DNA from: Bradyrhizobium sp. AZCC 1693
Lineage (GTDB): Bacteria > Pseudomonadota > Alphaproteobacteria > Rhizobiales > Xanthobacteraceae
Assembly: GCF_036924745.1 (NCBI RefSeq)
Contig: NZ_JAZHSD010000001.1
Location: forward strand, 434,001 to 498,000
Direction of reading: 5' to 3'
DNA length: 64,000 bases
Shown piece after piece: positions 8,460 through 15,532 of this stretch. The notes beneath the pieces are model-generated. The model saw nothing but the letters and a program-made list of their open reading frames with translations. It was not told where the DNA came from and did not search any database. Numbering within the stretch: position 1 is the stretch's first letter; every line of letters begins with the position of its first letter. The position numbers were made by a program, and so were the translations under genes.

Positions 8460-9260
8460 CTACTCCGCGGCCGAAATCACGGCGCCGCGCAATCCGGCCC
8501 GCGCGATCGCGGCCCCCACCACGCCTTCCGACTTCACTTCATTCGTGAACTGGCGGATGAAAGCCATTGCCTGCGCGCGTCCTTTGGGAATGGCGATGGC
8601 GTGCCGCTCGATCCCCCAGCGGCCTTCGAGAACTTTCGACCCCGGCAATTTCTCCGCCATTTCGAACAGCGTGGCCTTGTTGGTCGCGTAGGCATTGATC
8701 GCGCCGGTCGACATCATCTCGATCGCGACATCGAAGGTGGCGGCGCGAACGACCTGGGCATGCTTGAAGTCGCGCGAAAGGGTGGCGTCGGAGGAACTGC
8801 CTGCGGTCACGCCGACGCGCAATCCTGGCGCATCTACCTCCGCCGGCGTTGTCAGCGCGGACCCGCGCGGGACGAGATAGCCGAGCTCGATTTCGAGAAA
8901 GGGCGGGCCGAAGTCCATATCCCGCGCCCGCACCGCCGTCGCATTGGTAAAGGCGACATCGACCTCTCCACTTTTAACAGCGGCGAGGACCTCGGCGTTT
9001 TTGGCGAACACGACCGGCTCATAGGGGACGCCGAGCCGCCGCGCGAGCGCCTTGCCGAGTTCGTAGCCGACGCCCCGCGGTTCGCCCGAACCGGCATCCG
9101 GCAGGATCGAGGTCGGCGTGCCCGGATAGAGCCCGGCCCGCAATACGCCGGATGGCGCCAGTATCAGGCGCGGTTCCGGATCGACCGCGATGGCAGGGGC
9201 GATGCCGCACCACGCCAATGCGCCGGTAACGATCAGAAACGCAACGATGATCCGGCGCAT
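8460..9260 (-). CDS. family 3 extracellular solute-binding protein
   Basis: A roughly 266-aa periplasmic binding protein of the amino-acid (family 3, SBP_bac_3) type. MRRIIVAFLIVTGALAWCGIA is a signal peptide. The body has the usual pattern for this fold: GVLRAGLYPGTP, a GVGYELGKALARRLGVP helix, DVAFTNATAVRARDMDFGPPFLEI and LRVGVTAGSSSD. It probably binds an amino acid or small organic acid. No ATPase or permease partner is adjacent, so it may serve a distant transporter or act as a sensor. The start at 9260 was chosen for the GGGAGAG ribosome-binding site 7 nt upstream; an in-frame ATG at 9281 is possible. It is divergent from the TetR gene, 120 nt apart. Confidence 0.85.
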   Translation of the reverse strand: MRRIIVAFLIVTGALAWCGIAPAIAVDPEPRLILAPSGVLRAGLYPGTPTSILPDAGSGEPRGVGYELGKALARRLGVPYEPVVFAKNAEVLAAVKSGEVDVAFTNATAVRARDMDFGPPFLEIELGYLVPRGSALTTPAEVDAPGLRVGVTAGSSSDATLSRDFKHAQVVRAATFDVAIEMMSTGAINAYATNKATLFEMAEKLPGSKVLEGRWGIERHAIAIPKGRAQAMAFIRQFTNEVKSEGVVGAAIARAGLRGAVISAAE

Positions 9261-9337
9261 CCGGCGACTCTCCCTTGTCATCCCGGCCAGTCGCGGGGGC
9301 TGCTCGCCACCCAGATGTTTGTTGACTAGACCTGATA

Positions 9338-9357
9338 TTTTGTACAAACGTACAAAA
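9338..9357. promoter_or_regulatory. candidate TetR operator
   Basis: A perfect inverted repeat TTTTGTAC-AAAC-GTACAAAA (arms 9338-9345 and 9350-9357) lies 24 nt before the TetR start and between two divergent genes. The left arm also sits in a second 10-bp palindrome, TTTGTACAAA (9339-9348). Position and symmetry are what TetR autoregulatory sites look like. Binding is inferred. Confidence 0.6.
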
Positions 9358-9380
9358 GTCGAGAGCGGAAAGCAAATGCC

Positions 9381-10106
9381 ATGACGCGAAATCCCAACAT
9401 GCGGGAAGCCATCCTGAGCGCGGCCGAGCTGTTGTTCTCGACCCGCGGCTTCAATGCCGTGTCGATCCGCGACATCGCGCTGGAAGCCGGCGCCAATCCG
9501 GGCAGCATCACCTATCATTTCAAGAGCAAGGACGGCTTGCTGCTCGAAATCTACAAGCGCCATTGCGGTCCCATGAACAAGCGCCGCATCGAGTTGCTGG
9601 TGGCGGCACGGCGCGTGCGCGACGTTCAGGACCGGCTGGAGGCGATCGTGCGGGCCTATGTGCAGCCGGCGTTTTCATCCAGCAGCGATCTTGCCGGCGG
9701 CGGGGCGCGCTTCACGCGGCTGCGGGCCGTGATGTCGGCCGAAGGCAACGCCGTGGTGGGACGCATCATCGCCGAGATCTTCGACGACACCACCAACGCC
9801 TTTATCGAGGCCATCGAGGAAAGCCTGCCGCATCTGCCGCGGACGACGATCGTCTGGCGATCGCAATTCCTGCTCGGCGCACTCTATTATACCCTCGTCA
9901 GCCCGGAGCGGGTCACAAGGCTGTCGCGCGGCGAAGCTGATGGCGCCGATATGGCGGAAGCGATCGAGCAACTCGTCGCGTCGACGGTCGCTTCGTTGCA
10001 GGCCTCCGACGTTGATCACATCGACAGCGCATCCCCTCGGGTGAAACCGATCCAGCCGCTGGCAAAGGGCGTCGCCGGGAAGCGGAAAGAAAATTCGGCT
10101 TCGTGA
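9381..10106 (+). CDS. TetR-family transcriptional regulator
   Basis: A 241-aa TetR/AcrR regulator. The N-terminal helix-turn-helix is clear (REAILSAAELLFSTRGFNAVSIRDIALEAGANPGSITYHFKSKDGLL, roughly residues 8-53), and the C-terminal domain resembles the TetR_C_36-like ligand-binding type. It heads the same-strand catabolic cluster that follows and is divergent from the solute-binding genes, so it is the natural candidate to control one or both. The ligand is unknown; a pathway intermediate or CoA ester is a guess. Its stop overlaps one possible start of the LigI-like gene, which suggests that the two are transcribed together. Confidence 0.9.
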   Translation: MTRNPNMREAILSAAELLFSTRGFNAVSIRDIALEAGANPGSITYHFKSKDGLLLEIYKRHCGPMNKRRIELLVAARRVRDVQDRLEAIVRAYVQPAFSSSSDLAGGGARFTRLRAVMSAEGNAVVGRIIAEIFDDTTNAFIEAIEESLPHLPRTTIVWRSQFLLGALYYTLVSPERVTRLSRGEADGADMAEAIEQLVASTVASLQASDVDHIDSASPRVKPIQPLAKGVAGKRKENSAS

Positions 10107-10153
10107 ATAATCGAGACGCCATGAAGCGCGACCAAAGCACTGCAGAAGGCAAC

Positions 10154-11023
10154 ATGCACAAGCCGACGATTCCCGGACCCGATCCTGATACGCGAACACC
10201 GAAATTCAAGCTCCCGGCGCTGGCGTGCGACGCGCATACCCACATCTTTGGCCCCGGCGACAAATACCCTTACGCGCCCGGACGGCCTTATACGCCGCCC
10301 GATGCGCCGCTCGAAGATTTCCAGGCATTGCACAAAAAACTCGGGATCGGCCGCGCCGTCATCGTCAATGCCAGCGTGCACGGCACCGACAACCGGGTGG
10401 CGCTTGACGCCATCGCCGTGAGCGATGGAACCTTTCGCGCCGTCGCCAATATCGACGATACCATTGCGGAGCGCGGCCTTCGCGAATTGCATGAGGGGGG
10501 CTTTCGTGGCTGCCGCTTCAACTTCGTGCGCCATCTCGGCGGGGTGCCTGACATGAGGGTGTTCCATCGCATCGTCGCGATGGTCGCCCCGCTCGGCTGG
10601 CATATCGATCTGCATTTCGACGCGATCGATTTGCCTGAATATGCCGAGATGCTGGCAAAATTGCCGGTGCGTTACACCATCGATCACATGGGGCGCGTCA
10701 AGGCATCTGACGGCCTCGACCAGCTTCCGTTCCGGACGCTGATTGACCTGATGACGCGTGACGAGAAATGCTGGGTCAAGGTGTGCGGCTGCGAGCGGGT
10801 GTCATCCGGCGGACCACCGTTCCACGACGCGGTGCCGTTCGCGCGGCGTATCATCGAGACCGCGCCCGATCGCGTGATCTGGGGAACCGACTGGCCGCAC
10901 CCGAACGTCAAGGTGATGCCCAACGACGGCGACCTGGTCGACCTCATTCCGCTGTTTGCGCCGGAGCCCGAGCTGCAGCAGAAGATCCTGGTCGACAATC
11001 CGGCGCGGCTGTTCGAGTTTTGA
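10154..11023 (+). CDS. ligI: 2-pyrone-4,6-dicarboxylate hydrolase-like amidohydrolase
   Basis: A roughly 289-aa amidohydrolase of the LigI family, which hydrolyses 2-pyrone-4,6-dicarboxylate (PDC) to 4-oxalomesaconate in the protocatechuate/syringate 4,5-cleavage route. Landmarks include the first-strand ACDAHTHIFGPG metal-like motif, ASVHGTDNRVALDAIA, RGCRFNF, YTIDHMGR and the C-terminal VIWGTDWPHPN with its Asp. These match the general LigI layout I know, including the WGTDWPHPN element. Three starts are possible (10103 GTG, 10121 ATG, 10154 ATG); I prefer 10154 because GAAGG lies 5 nt upstream and the length before the DAH motif fits LigI. The neighbours are later enzymes of the same pathway. 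Confidence 0.8.
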   Translation: MHKPTIPGPDPDTRTPKFKLPALACDAHTHIFGPGDKYPYAPGRPYTPPDAPLEDFQALHKKLGIGRAVIVNASVHGTDNRVALDAIAVSDGTFRAVANIDDTIAERGLRELHEGGFRGCRFNFVRHLGGVPDMRVFHRIVAMVAPLGWHIDLHFDAIDLPEYAEMLAKLPVRYTIDHMGRVKASDGLDQLPFRTLIDLMTRDEKCWVKVCGCERVSSGGPPFHDAVPFARRIIETAPDRVIWGTDWPHPNVKVMPNDGDLVDLIPLFAPEPELQQKILVDNPARLFEF

Positions 11024-11036
11024 AGGAGCGCATTCG

Positions 11037-12041
11037 ATGGCGGATAAGCGCGAGCGATACACAATGAGCCGGCGCCCCGCCTCGTTCGCCGGGATGGCTG
11101 CGCTGGCGGCGGCATTGTTGCTGCCGCAAATCGCCGGCGCGCAAAACTATCCGAACCGGCCGGTGCGGCTGATCCTGCCGTTCGGCGCGGGCGGGGTTGC
11201 CGACGTCACGGCGCGGCTCGTTACCGAAAAACTCGGCGAAAAGCTCGGCCAGCGCTTCGTCATCGAGAACATGGCGGGCGCCGGCGGCATCAATGCCGCG
11301 CGCGCGGTGCTGTCCGCACCTGCCGACGGCTATACGCTGGCGCTGCTCTCTAACGGCACCGCCATCTCGGTATCGTTGTTCAAGAACCTTGGCTTCAATC
11401 CGGTGGCCGACTTCGTGCCGGTGTCGAGCATGGGCTATTTCGACTTCATCTTCGTGACGCAAGCCGGTTCGCCATATCCGACGCTGGCTGAATTCATCAG
11501 GGCGGCCAAGGCAAAACCCGGCACGCTCAATGTCGGCACCATCAACGTCGGGTCGACCCAGAATCTTGCGGCGCAATTGTTCAAATCGACCGCCGGTGTC
11601 GATGTCACCATCGTGCCGTTCCGCAGCTCGCCGGATGTGCTGATCGCGCTCTTGCGCGGCGATATCCAGATGGCGATCGAGAACTACAGCGCGGTGCAGT
11701 CGCATGTTGCCGACAAGGCGGCCATTGCCGTGTCGTCATCGGGGCTCGTCCGCACGTCGTTCCTGCCTGAGGTGCCGACGGTGAAGGAAGCCGGCGGCGG
11801 CGATTTCGAGGCGCGGTCGTGGAACGCGATTTTTGCGCCCAAGGGCACGCCGCCGGAGGTTATCGCTACGCTGAACGCCGCGCTGCGCGAGGTGCTCGAG
11901 ACGCCGGACTTGAAGAAGCGCGCGCTCGATCTCGGCATCGAGGCCAAGGCCAGTTCGCCCGAGGAAATCCTCGACCGGCTCAAGGCCGATATCGACAAGT
12001 GGGCGAAAGTGATCGAGCGGGCAGGAATTGCCAAACAATAG
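11037..12041 (+). CDS. Bug-family (TctC) periplasmic binding protein
   Basis: A second Bug-family binding protein, 334 aa, embedded in the aromatic cluster. After a basic N-terminus and hydrophobic signal segment (about residues 17-35, cleavage after AGA), the mature part starts QNYPNRPVRLILPFGAGG, with VIENMAGAGG, ADGYTLAL, VPFRSSPDVL and APKGTPPEV later on. These are standard family motifs. Genomic position suggests that it captures the aromatic acid or dicarboxylate used by the cluster, possibly PDC, but no TctA/TctB permease is adjacent. The start at 11037 has AAGGAG 9 nt upstream; the next ATG (11064) has none. The spacer from the LigI-like gene is 13 nt. Confidence 0.88.
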   Translation: MADKRERYTMSRRPASFAGMAALAAALLLPQIAGAQNYPNRPVRLILPFGAGGVADVTARLVTEKLGEKLGQRFVIENMAGAGGINAARAVLSAPADGYTLALLSNGTAISVSLFKNLGFNPVADFVPVSSMGYFDFIFVTQAGSPYPTLAEFIRAAKAKPGTLNVGTINVGSTQNLAAQLFKSTAGVDVTIVPFRSSPDVLIALLRGDIQMAIENYSAVQSHVADKAAIAVSSSGLVRTSFLPEVPTVKEAGGGDFEARSWNAIFAPKGTPPEVIATLNAALREVLETPDLKKRALDLGIEAKASSPEEILDRLKADIDKWAKVIERAGIAKQ

Positions 12042-12096
12042 TCACGCGGCCGGTGCGGCCGGCCACGTGTACAAATCGAAGAAGGAAATCCCGATC

Positions 12097-12822
12097 ATGA
12101 GCAATGCTGGCAAAACGGGCCTGGTGGTCACGGCGCATCCCGGCGATTTCGTCTGGCGCGCGGGCGGCGCGATCGCGCTGCATGTGAAGAAAGGCTATCG
12201 CGTCAAGATCGCCTGCCTGTCGTTCGGCGAGCGCGGCGAGAGCCAGTTCGCCTGGAAGGAGGCGGGCGCGACGATGGAGAAGGTCAAGGCCGGACGGCGC
12301 GACGAGGCGCAGCGCGCGGCGGAGATGCTGGGTGCGGAAATCGAATTTTTCGACGCCGGCGACTATCCGTTGCGGCTGACGGATAAGCATTTCGACCGCA
12401 TGGTCGATATCTACCGCGAGCTCAATCCGTCCTTCGTGCTGACCCACGCGCTGGAGGATCCCTATAATTTCGACCATCCGAACGCCGCGCACTTCGCCCA
12501 GGAAACCCGCGTGGTCGCGCAGGCGATGGGCCACAAGCCCGGCGCCAAATACACCTATTCCGCGCCGCCGGTGTTCCTGTTCGAACCGCATCAGCCGGAG
12601 ATGTGCAATTTCACGCCGCAGGTGATCCTCAACATCGACGAGGTCTGGGAGATCAAGCGCAAGACGTTCGAGATTCTGGCCGCGCAAAAGCATCTGTGGG
12701 CTTACTATGAGCGGGTCGCGCTGCAGCGGGGCGTGCAGGGCGGCCGCAATACGGGCAAGCCGATGACCTATGGCGAGGCCTATCAGCGGCTGTTCCCGAT
12801 GGCGATGGAGGAACTGGCATGA
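12097..12822 (+). CDS. galB: GalB-like 4-oxalomesaconate hydratase (PIG-L family)
   Basis: A roughly 241-aa PIG-L/LmbE-fold protein. The metal-binding N-terminal motif reads VVTAHPGDFVWRAGGAIAL (usual AHPDDE altered to AHPGDF), followed by LSFGERGES and, later, LTHALEDPYNFDHPNAAHFA, which supplies the HPxHxxH-like ligands. This variant PIG-L type next to a LigK-like aldolase is the signature of GalB, the zinc-dependent hydratase that converts 4-oxalomesaconate to 4-carboxy-4-hydroxy-2-oxoadipate in gallate and protocatechuate degradation. The identity is inferred from family plus context. The start at 12097 is preceded by GAAGGA; the frame extends upstream without a ribosome-binding site. The stop overlaps the next start by 4 nt (ATGA). 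Confidence 0.75.
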   Translation: MSNAGKTGLVVTAHPGDFVWRAGGAIALHVKKGYRVKIACLSFGERGESQFAWKEAGATMEKVKAGRRDEAQRAAEMLGAEIEFFDAGDYPLRLTDKHFDRMVDIYRELNPSFVLTHALEDPYNFDHPNAAHFAQETRVVAQAMGHKPGAKYTYSAPPVFLFEPHQPEMCNFTPQVILNIDEVWEIKRKTFEILAAQKHLWAYYERVALQRGVQGGRNTGKPMTYGEAYQRLFPMAMEELA

Positions 12823-13511
12823 AGACGGTCGTCGTCCGCAATATCAAGCGAGCCGATGCTGAGCTCGTCAAACGGCTGGGCGCGCTCGGCGTCGCCACCG
12901 CGCATGAGGCCTATGGCCGCTTCGGGTTGATGAAGCCCTATCTGCGCCCGGTGTGGAGCGGGGCCGAGACGGCAGGCACCGCCGTAACCGTGCTGGCGCA
13001 GCCCGGCGACAACTGGATGATCCATGTCGCGGTAGAGCAATGCCAGCCCGGCGACATCCTGGTGGTCGGTTGCACCACAGACAATACCGACGGCATGTTC
13101 GGCGATCTCTTGGCTACCTCTCTGATGGCGCGCGGCGTCAAGGGACTCATCATCGATGCCGGCGTGCGCGACGCCAAATCGCTTCGTGAAATGGGTTTTC
13201 CGGTGTGGTCGAAGGCGATCTCGGCCAAGGGCACGGTGAAGGCAACGCTCGGCGCGGTCAACGTGCCCGTGGTCTGCGCCGGCATCAACGTGGTGCCCGG
13301 TGATGCGGTCGTTGCCGACGATGATGGCGTCGTGGTGATCGGGCGCAAGGATGTCGACGACGTGGTTGCGAAGGGCGAGAAGCGCGTTGCCGACGAAGAC
13401 GGCAAGCGCAAGCAACTCGCCGCGGGCGTACTCGGGCTTGATATGTACAACATGCGCGAGCCGCTGGCGAAGGCCGGCCTGGTCTATGTCGACGAACTGG
13501 AGGACGACTGA
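12819..13511 (+). CDS. ligK: LigK-like 4-carboxy-4-hydroxy-2-oxoadipate aldolase
   Basis: A 230-aa class II (metal-dependent) aldolase of the RraA/HMG-CHA aldolase family. It should cleave 4-carboxy-4-hydroxy-2-oxoadipate to pyruvate and oxaloacetate, and such enzymes also decarboxylate oxaloacetate. Visible family features are ATAHEAYGRFGLM near the N-terminus, the FGDLLATSL segment carrying the metal-site Asp (about residue 96), and LIIDAGVRD with the conserved Arg117-Asp118 pair. The length matches known LigK/GalC/ProA enzymes. It is translationally coupled to the GalB-like gene, and the 4,5-dihydroxyphthalate-decarboxylase-like gene begins 7 nt after its stop, so all three are surely one transcript. 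Confidence 0.85.
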   Translation: MKTVVVRNIKRADAELVKRLGALGVATAHEAYGRFGLMKPYLRPVWSGAETAGTAVTVLAQPGDNWMIHVAVEQCQPGDILVVGCTTDNTDGMFGDLLATSLMARGVKGLIIDAGVRDAKSLREMGFPVWSKAISAKGTVKATLGAVNVPVVCAGINVVPGDAVVADDDGVVVIGRKDVDDVVAKGEKRVADEDGKRKQLAAGVLGLDMYNMREPLAKAGLVYVDELEDD

Positions 13512-13518
13512 GGTGGCG

Positions 13519-14361
13519 ATGCGCCTGCGCACCTTGCTCGGCGACCATCCCGGCACGGCCGCGCTCAAGAACGGATCGATCAGATCGGATCTGGTGGAGT
13601 TCGATTTCGCGCAGTATTCGCCGACCAACAGGGGCTTCAAGCCGATGGTCCGCGAAGGCGCGTTCGACGTCTCGGAGATGGCGATCGTCACCTATCTGAT
13701 GGCGAAGTCTTTTGAGAAGCCGATGGTGCTGCTGCCGGATATCGTGCTGGCGCGGTTCCAGCATGGGCATGCGCTTTACAATGCGAAAAAGGGAAAGCTC
13801 GCGCCGCGTGACCTCAACGGCAAGCGCGTCGGCATTCGCTCCTTCACCACCACGACTGGCGCATGGCTGCGCGGTATCCTCGCCAATGACTACGGCGTCG
13901 ATCTCGATTCGATCGACTGGGTGACGTTCGAGGATGCCCATGTCGCCGAATTCGTTGATACGACCAGGCGGGCAGCCGCAGGCAAGCAGATCGTGCAGAT
14001 GCTGATCGACGGCGAACTCGATGCCGTGCTTGGCGAGAAATCGGACCATCCGGATTTGAAGCCGCTATTCGCCGACGTCGCGGCCGAAGAGAACGCCTGG
14101 TTCGGGAAACACAAGGTGGTACCGATCAACCACATGGTGGTGGTGAGCCGGACCTTGTCCGACCGGCACCCGGACGTGGTGCGGGAAGTCCATCGGCTGC
14201 TTGCCGAATCTGCCGCCGCTTCATTCGCCGCGCCCCGCTTCAGCCCGGACGAGATGCGGCGCTCGCTGGAGCTGATTATCGATTACTCCGCGCAGCAACA
14301 ACTCATTCCGCGCGCGTTCGCCGTCGACGAATTGTTCGACGATGTGACGCGGGCGCCGTAA
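13519..14361 (+). CDS. 4,5-dihydroxyphthalate decarboxylase-like protein
   Basis: A roughly 280-aa protein of the periplasmic-binding-like fold that includes 4,5-dihydroxyphthalate decarboxylase (Pht5 type). Recognisable stretches are GDHPGTAALKNGSI, the MVREGAFDVSEMAIVTYL core, LNGKRVGIRSF and GAWLRGILANDYGVDLDSIDWVT, with LIDGELDAVLGEK further on. There is no signal peptide, so it is cytosolic and more likely an enzyme than a transport receptor. Known homologues produce protocatechuate from 4,5-dihydroxyphthalate; the exact substrate here is open. I chose the ATG at 13519 (GAGG 5 nt upstream) over the GTG at 13513. It lies directly after ligK, before an intergenic palindrome. Confidence 0.65.
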   Translation: MRLRTLLGDHPGTAALKNGSIRSDLVEFDFAQYSPTNRGFKPMVREGAFDVSEMAIVTYLMAKSFEKPMVLLPDIVLARFQHGHALYNAKKGKLAPRDLNGKRVGIRSFTTTTGAWLRGILANDYGVDLDSIDWVTFEDAHVAEFVDTTRRAAAGKQIVQMLIDGELDAVLGEKSDHPDLKPLFADVAAEENAWFGKHKVVPINHMVVVSRTLSDRHPDVVREVHRLLAESAAASFAAPRFSPDEMRRSLELIIDYSAQQQLIPRAFAVDELFDDVTRAP

Positions 14362-14362
14362 T

Positions 14363-14444
14363 TGTAGGGTGGGGAAAGGCGCATTGCGCCGTGCCCACCA
14401 TCTGGTTTGAACTGGTGGGCACGCTGCGCTTTGCCCACCCTACA
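14363..14444. repeat. long intergenic inverted repeat (TAGGGTGGG family)
   Basis: Left arm begins TGTAGGGTGGGG at 14363 and runs to GTGCCCACCA at 14400; right arm starts TGGTGGGCAC at 14413 and ends TTGCCCACCCTACA at 14444. The arms are near-complementary over about 32 nt around a 12-nt loop. A shorter relative lies at 50361. Palindromes starting TAGGGTGGGCAAAG are abundant in Bradyrhizobium genomes. It sits between two genes of one cluster and could form an RNA hairpin. Confidence 0.85.
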
Positions 14445-14456
14445 GAGAGACCGACA

Positions 14457-15407
14457 ATGACCCCCGAGCCGATCTTCGATCTCGCCCATCTCGGCCACAT
14501 GGAATTGCTGACGCCGAAGCCCGACGAGAGCCTGAAATTCTTCGTCGACGTCATGGGCATGACGGTCAGCGGCCAGAAGGGCTCGTCGGTCTACTTGCGC
14601 GGCTGGGACGATTACGAGCGCTATTCGCTCAAGCTGACGGCCTCGAAAACCTCAGGCATGGAGCACATGGCGTTGCGGGCCCGCAGCCCGCAGGCGCTGG
14701 AGCGCCGCGTCGCCGCGCTGAAGGGTTCCGGCTTCGACATCGGCTGGATTGACGGCGACATGGGGCAGGGACCGGCGTTCCGCTGCCGCGACCCCGATGG
14801 CCACATCGTCGAGCTCTATTACGAGACCGAATGGTATCAGCCGCCGCCGGAACTCAAGCCGGCGCTGAAGAACCAGGCGCAGCGGTTTCCGGCGCGCGGC
14901 GTCAATGTCCGCCGGCTCGATCATCTCAATTGCCTCGCGGTGGACATCAAGGCCAACCGGCTCTTCTTCGAAAACTATCTGGGCCTCCGCACTACCGAAC
15001 AGATCGTGCTCAACGACGGCACGGAAGCGGCGATGTGGATGACGATGTCGAACAAGAGCTACGACTTCGCCTATACCCGCGACCATTACGGCAAGGCGGG
15101 CCGCTTTCATCACGTCACCTACGCGCTCGACAGTCGCGAGGAGATCCTGCGCGCCGCCGATATCTTTCTCGAAAACGGCATCCATATCGAGACCGGCCCG
15201 CACAAGCACGCGATCCAGCAGACCTTCTTCCTCTACGTCTACGAGCCCGGCGGCAACCGCGTCGAGGTCGCGAACGCCGGCGCCCGCCTTATTCTTGCGC
15301 CAGACTGGAAGCCGATCGTCTGGACCGAGGAGGAGCGCAAGAAGGGCCAGGCGTGGGGGCTGAAGACGATCGATTCGTTCCATACGCACGGCACGCCGCC
15401 GGTGTGA
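14457..15407 (+). CDS. type I extradiol (VOC) dioxygenase
   Basis: A 316-aa two-domain vicinal-oxygen-chelate protein of the catechol 2,3-dioxygenase/BphC type. The catalytic C-terminal module has the 2-His-1-Glu iron triad in the right order and spacing: His156 (RRLDHLN), His219 (GRFHHVTYAL) and Glu270 (GGNRVEVA), close to positions 146/210/260 of BphC. The end of domain 2 also has the VYEPGGNRVE signature, and His/Tyr residues for second-sphere catalysis are present (HAIQQTFFLYVY). It should perform proximal ring cleavage of a catecholic substrate using Fe(II). It is unrelated to the LigAB type II dioxygenase usually found in this pathway. Start at 14457 after an AGAGAG element. Confidence 0.85.
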   Translation: MTPEPIFDLAHLGHMELLTPKPDESLKFFVDVMGMTVSGQKGSSVYLRGWDDYERYSLKLTASKTSGMEHMALRARSPQALERRVAALKGSGFDIGWIDGDMGQGPAFRCRDPDGHIVELYYETEWYQPPPELKPALKNQAQRFPARGVNVRRLDHLNCLAVDIKANRLFFENYLGLRTTEQIVLNDGTEAAMWMTMSNKSYDFAYTRDHYGKAGRFHHVTYALDSREEILRAADIFLENGIHIETGPHKHAIQQTFFLYVYEPGGNRVEVANAGARLILAPDWKPIVWTEEERKKGQAWGLKTIDSFHTHGTPPV

Positions 15408-15532
15408 GAGGCGCGCAGGGATCATCGATAGCGACAAATTTTCGGCGAGGATGATCGAAAGTGCCAGCCTTGCGGCTTCACTGTCGCGCACCATCTTGAT
15501 CAGGTGGCGAATCGGCAGTGTGGAACGGCGCG

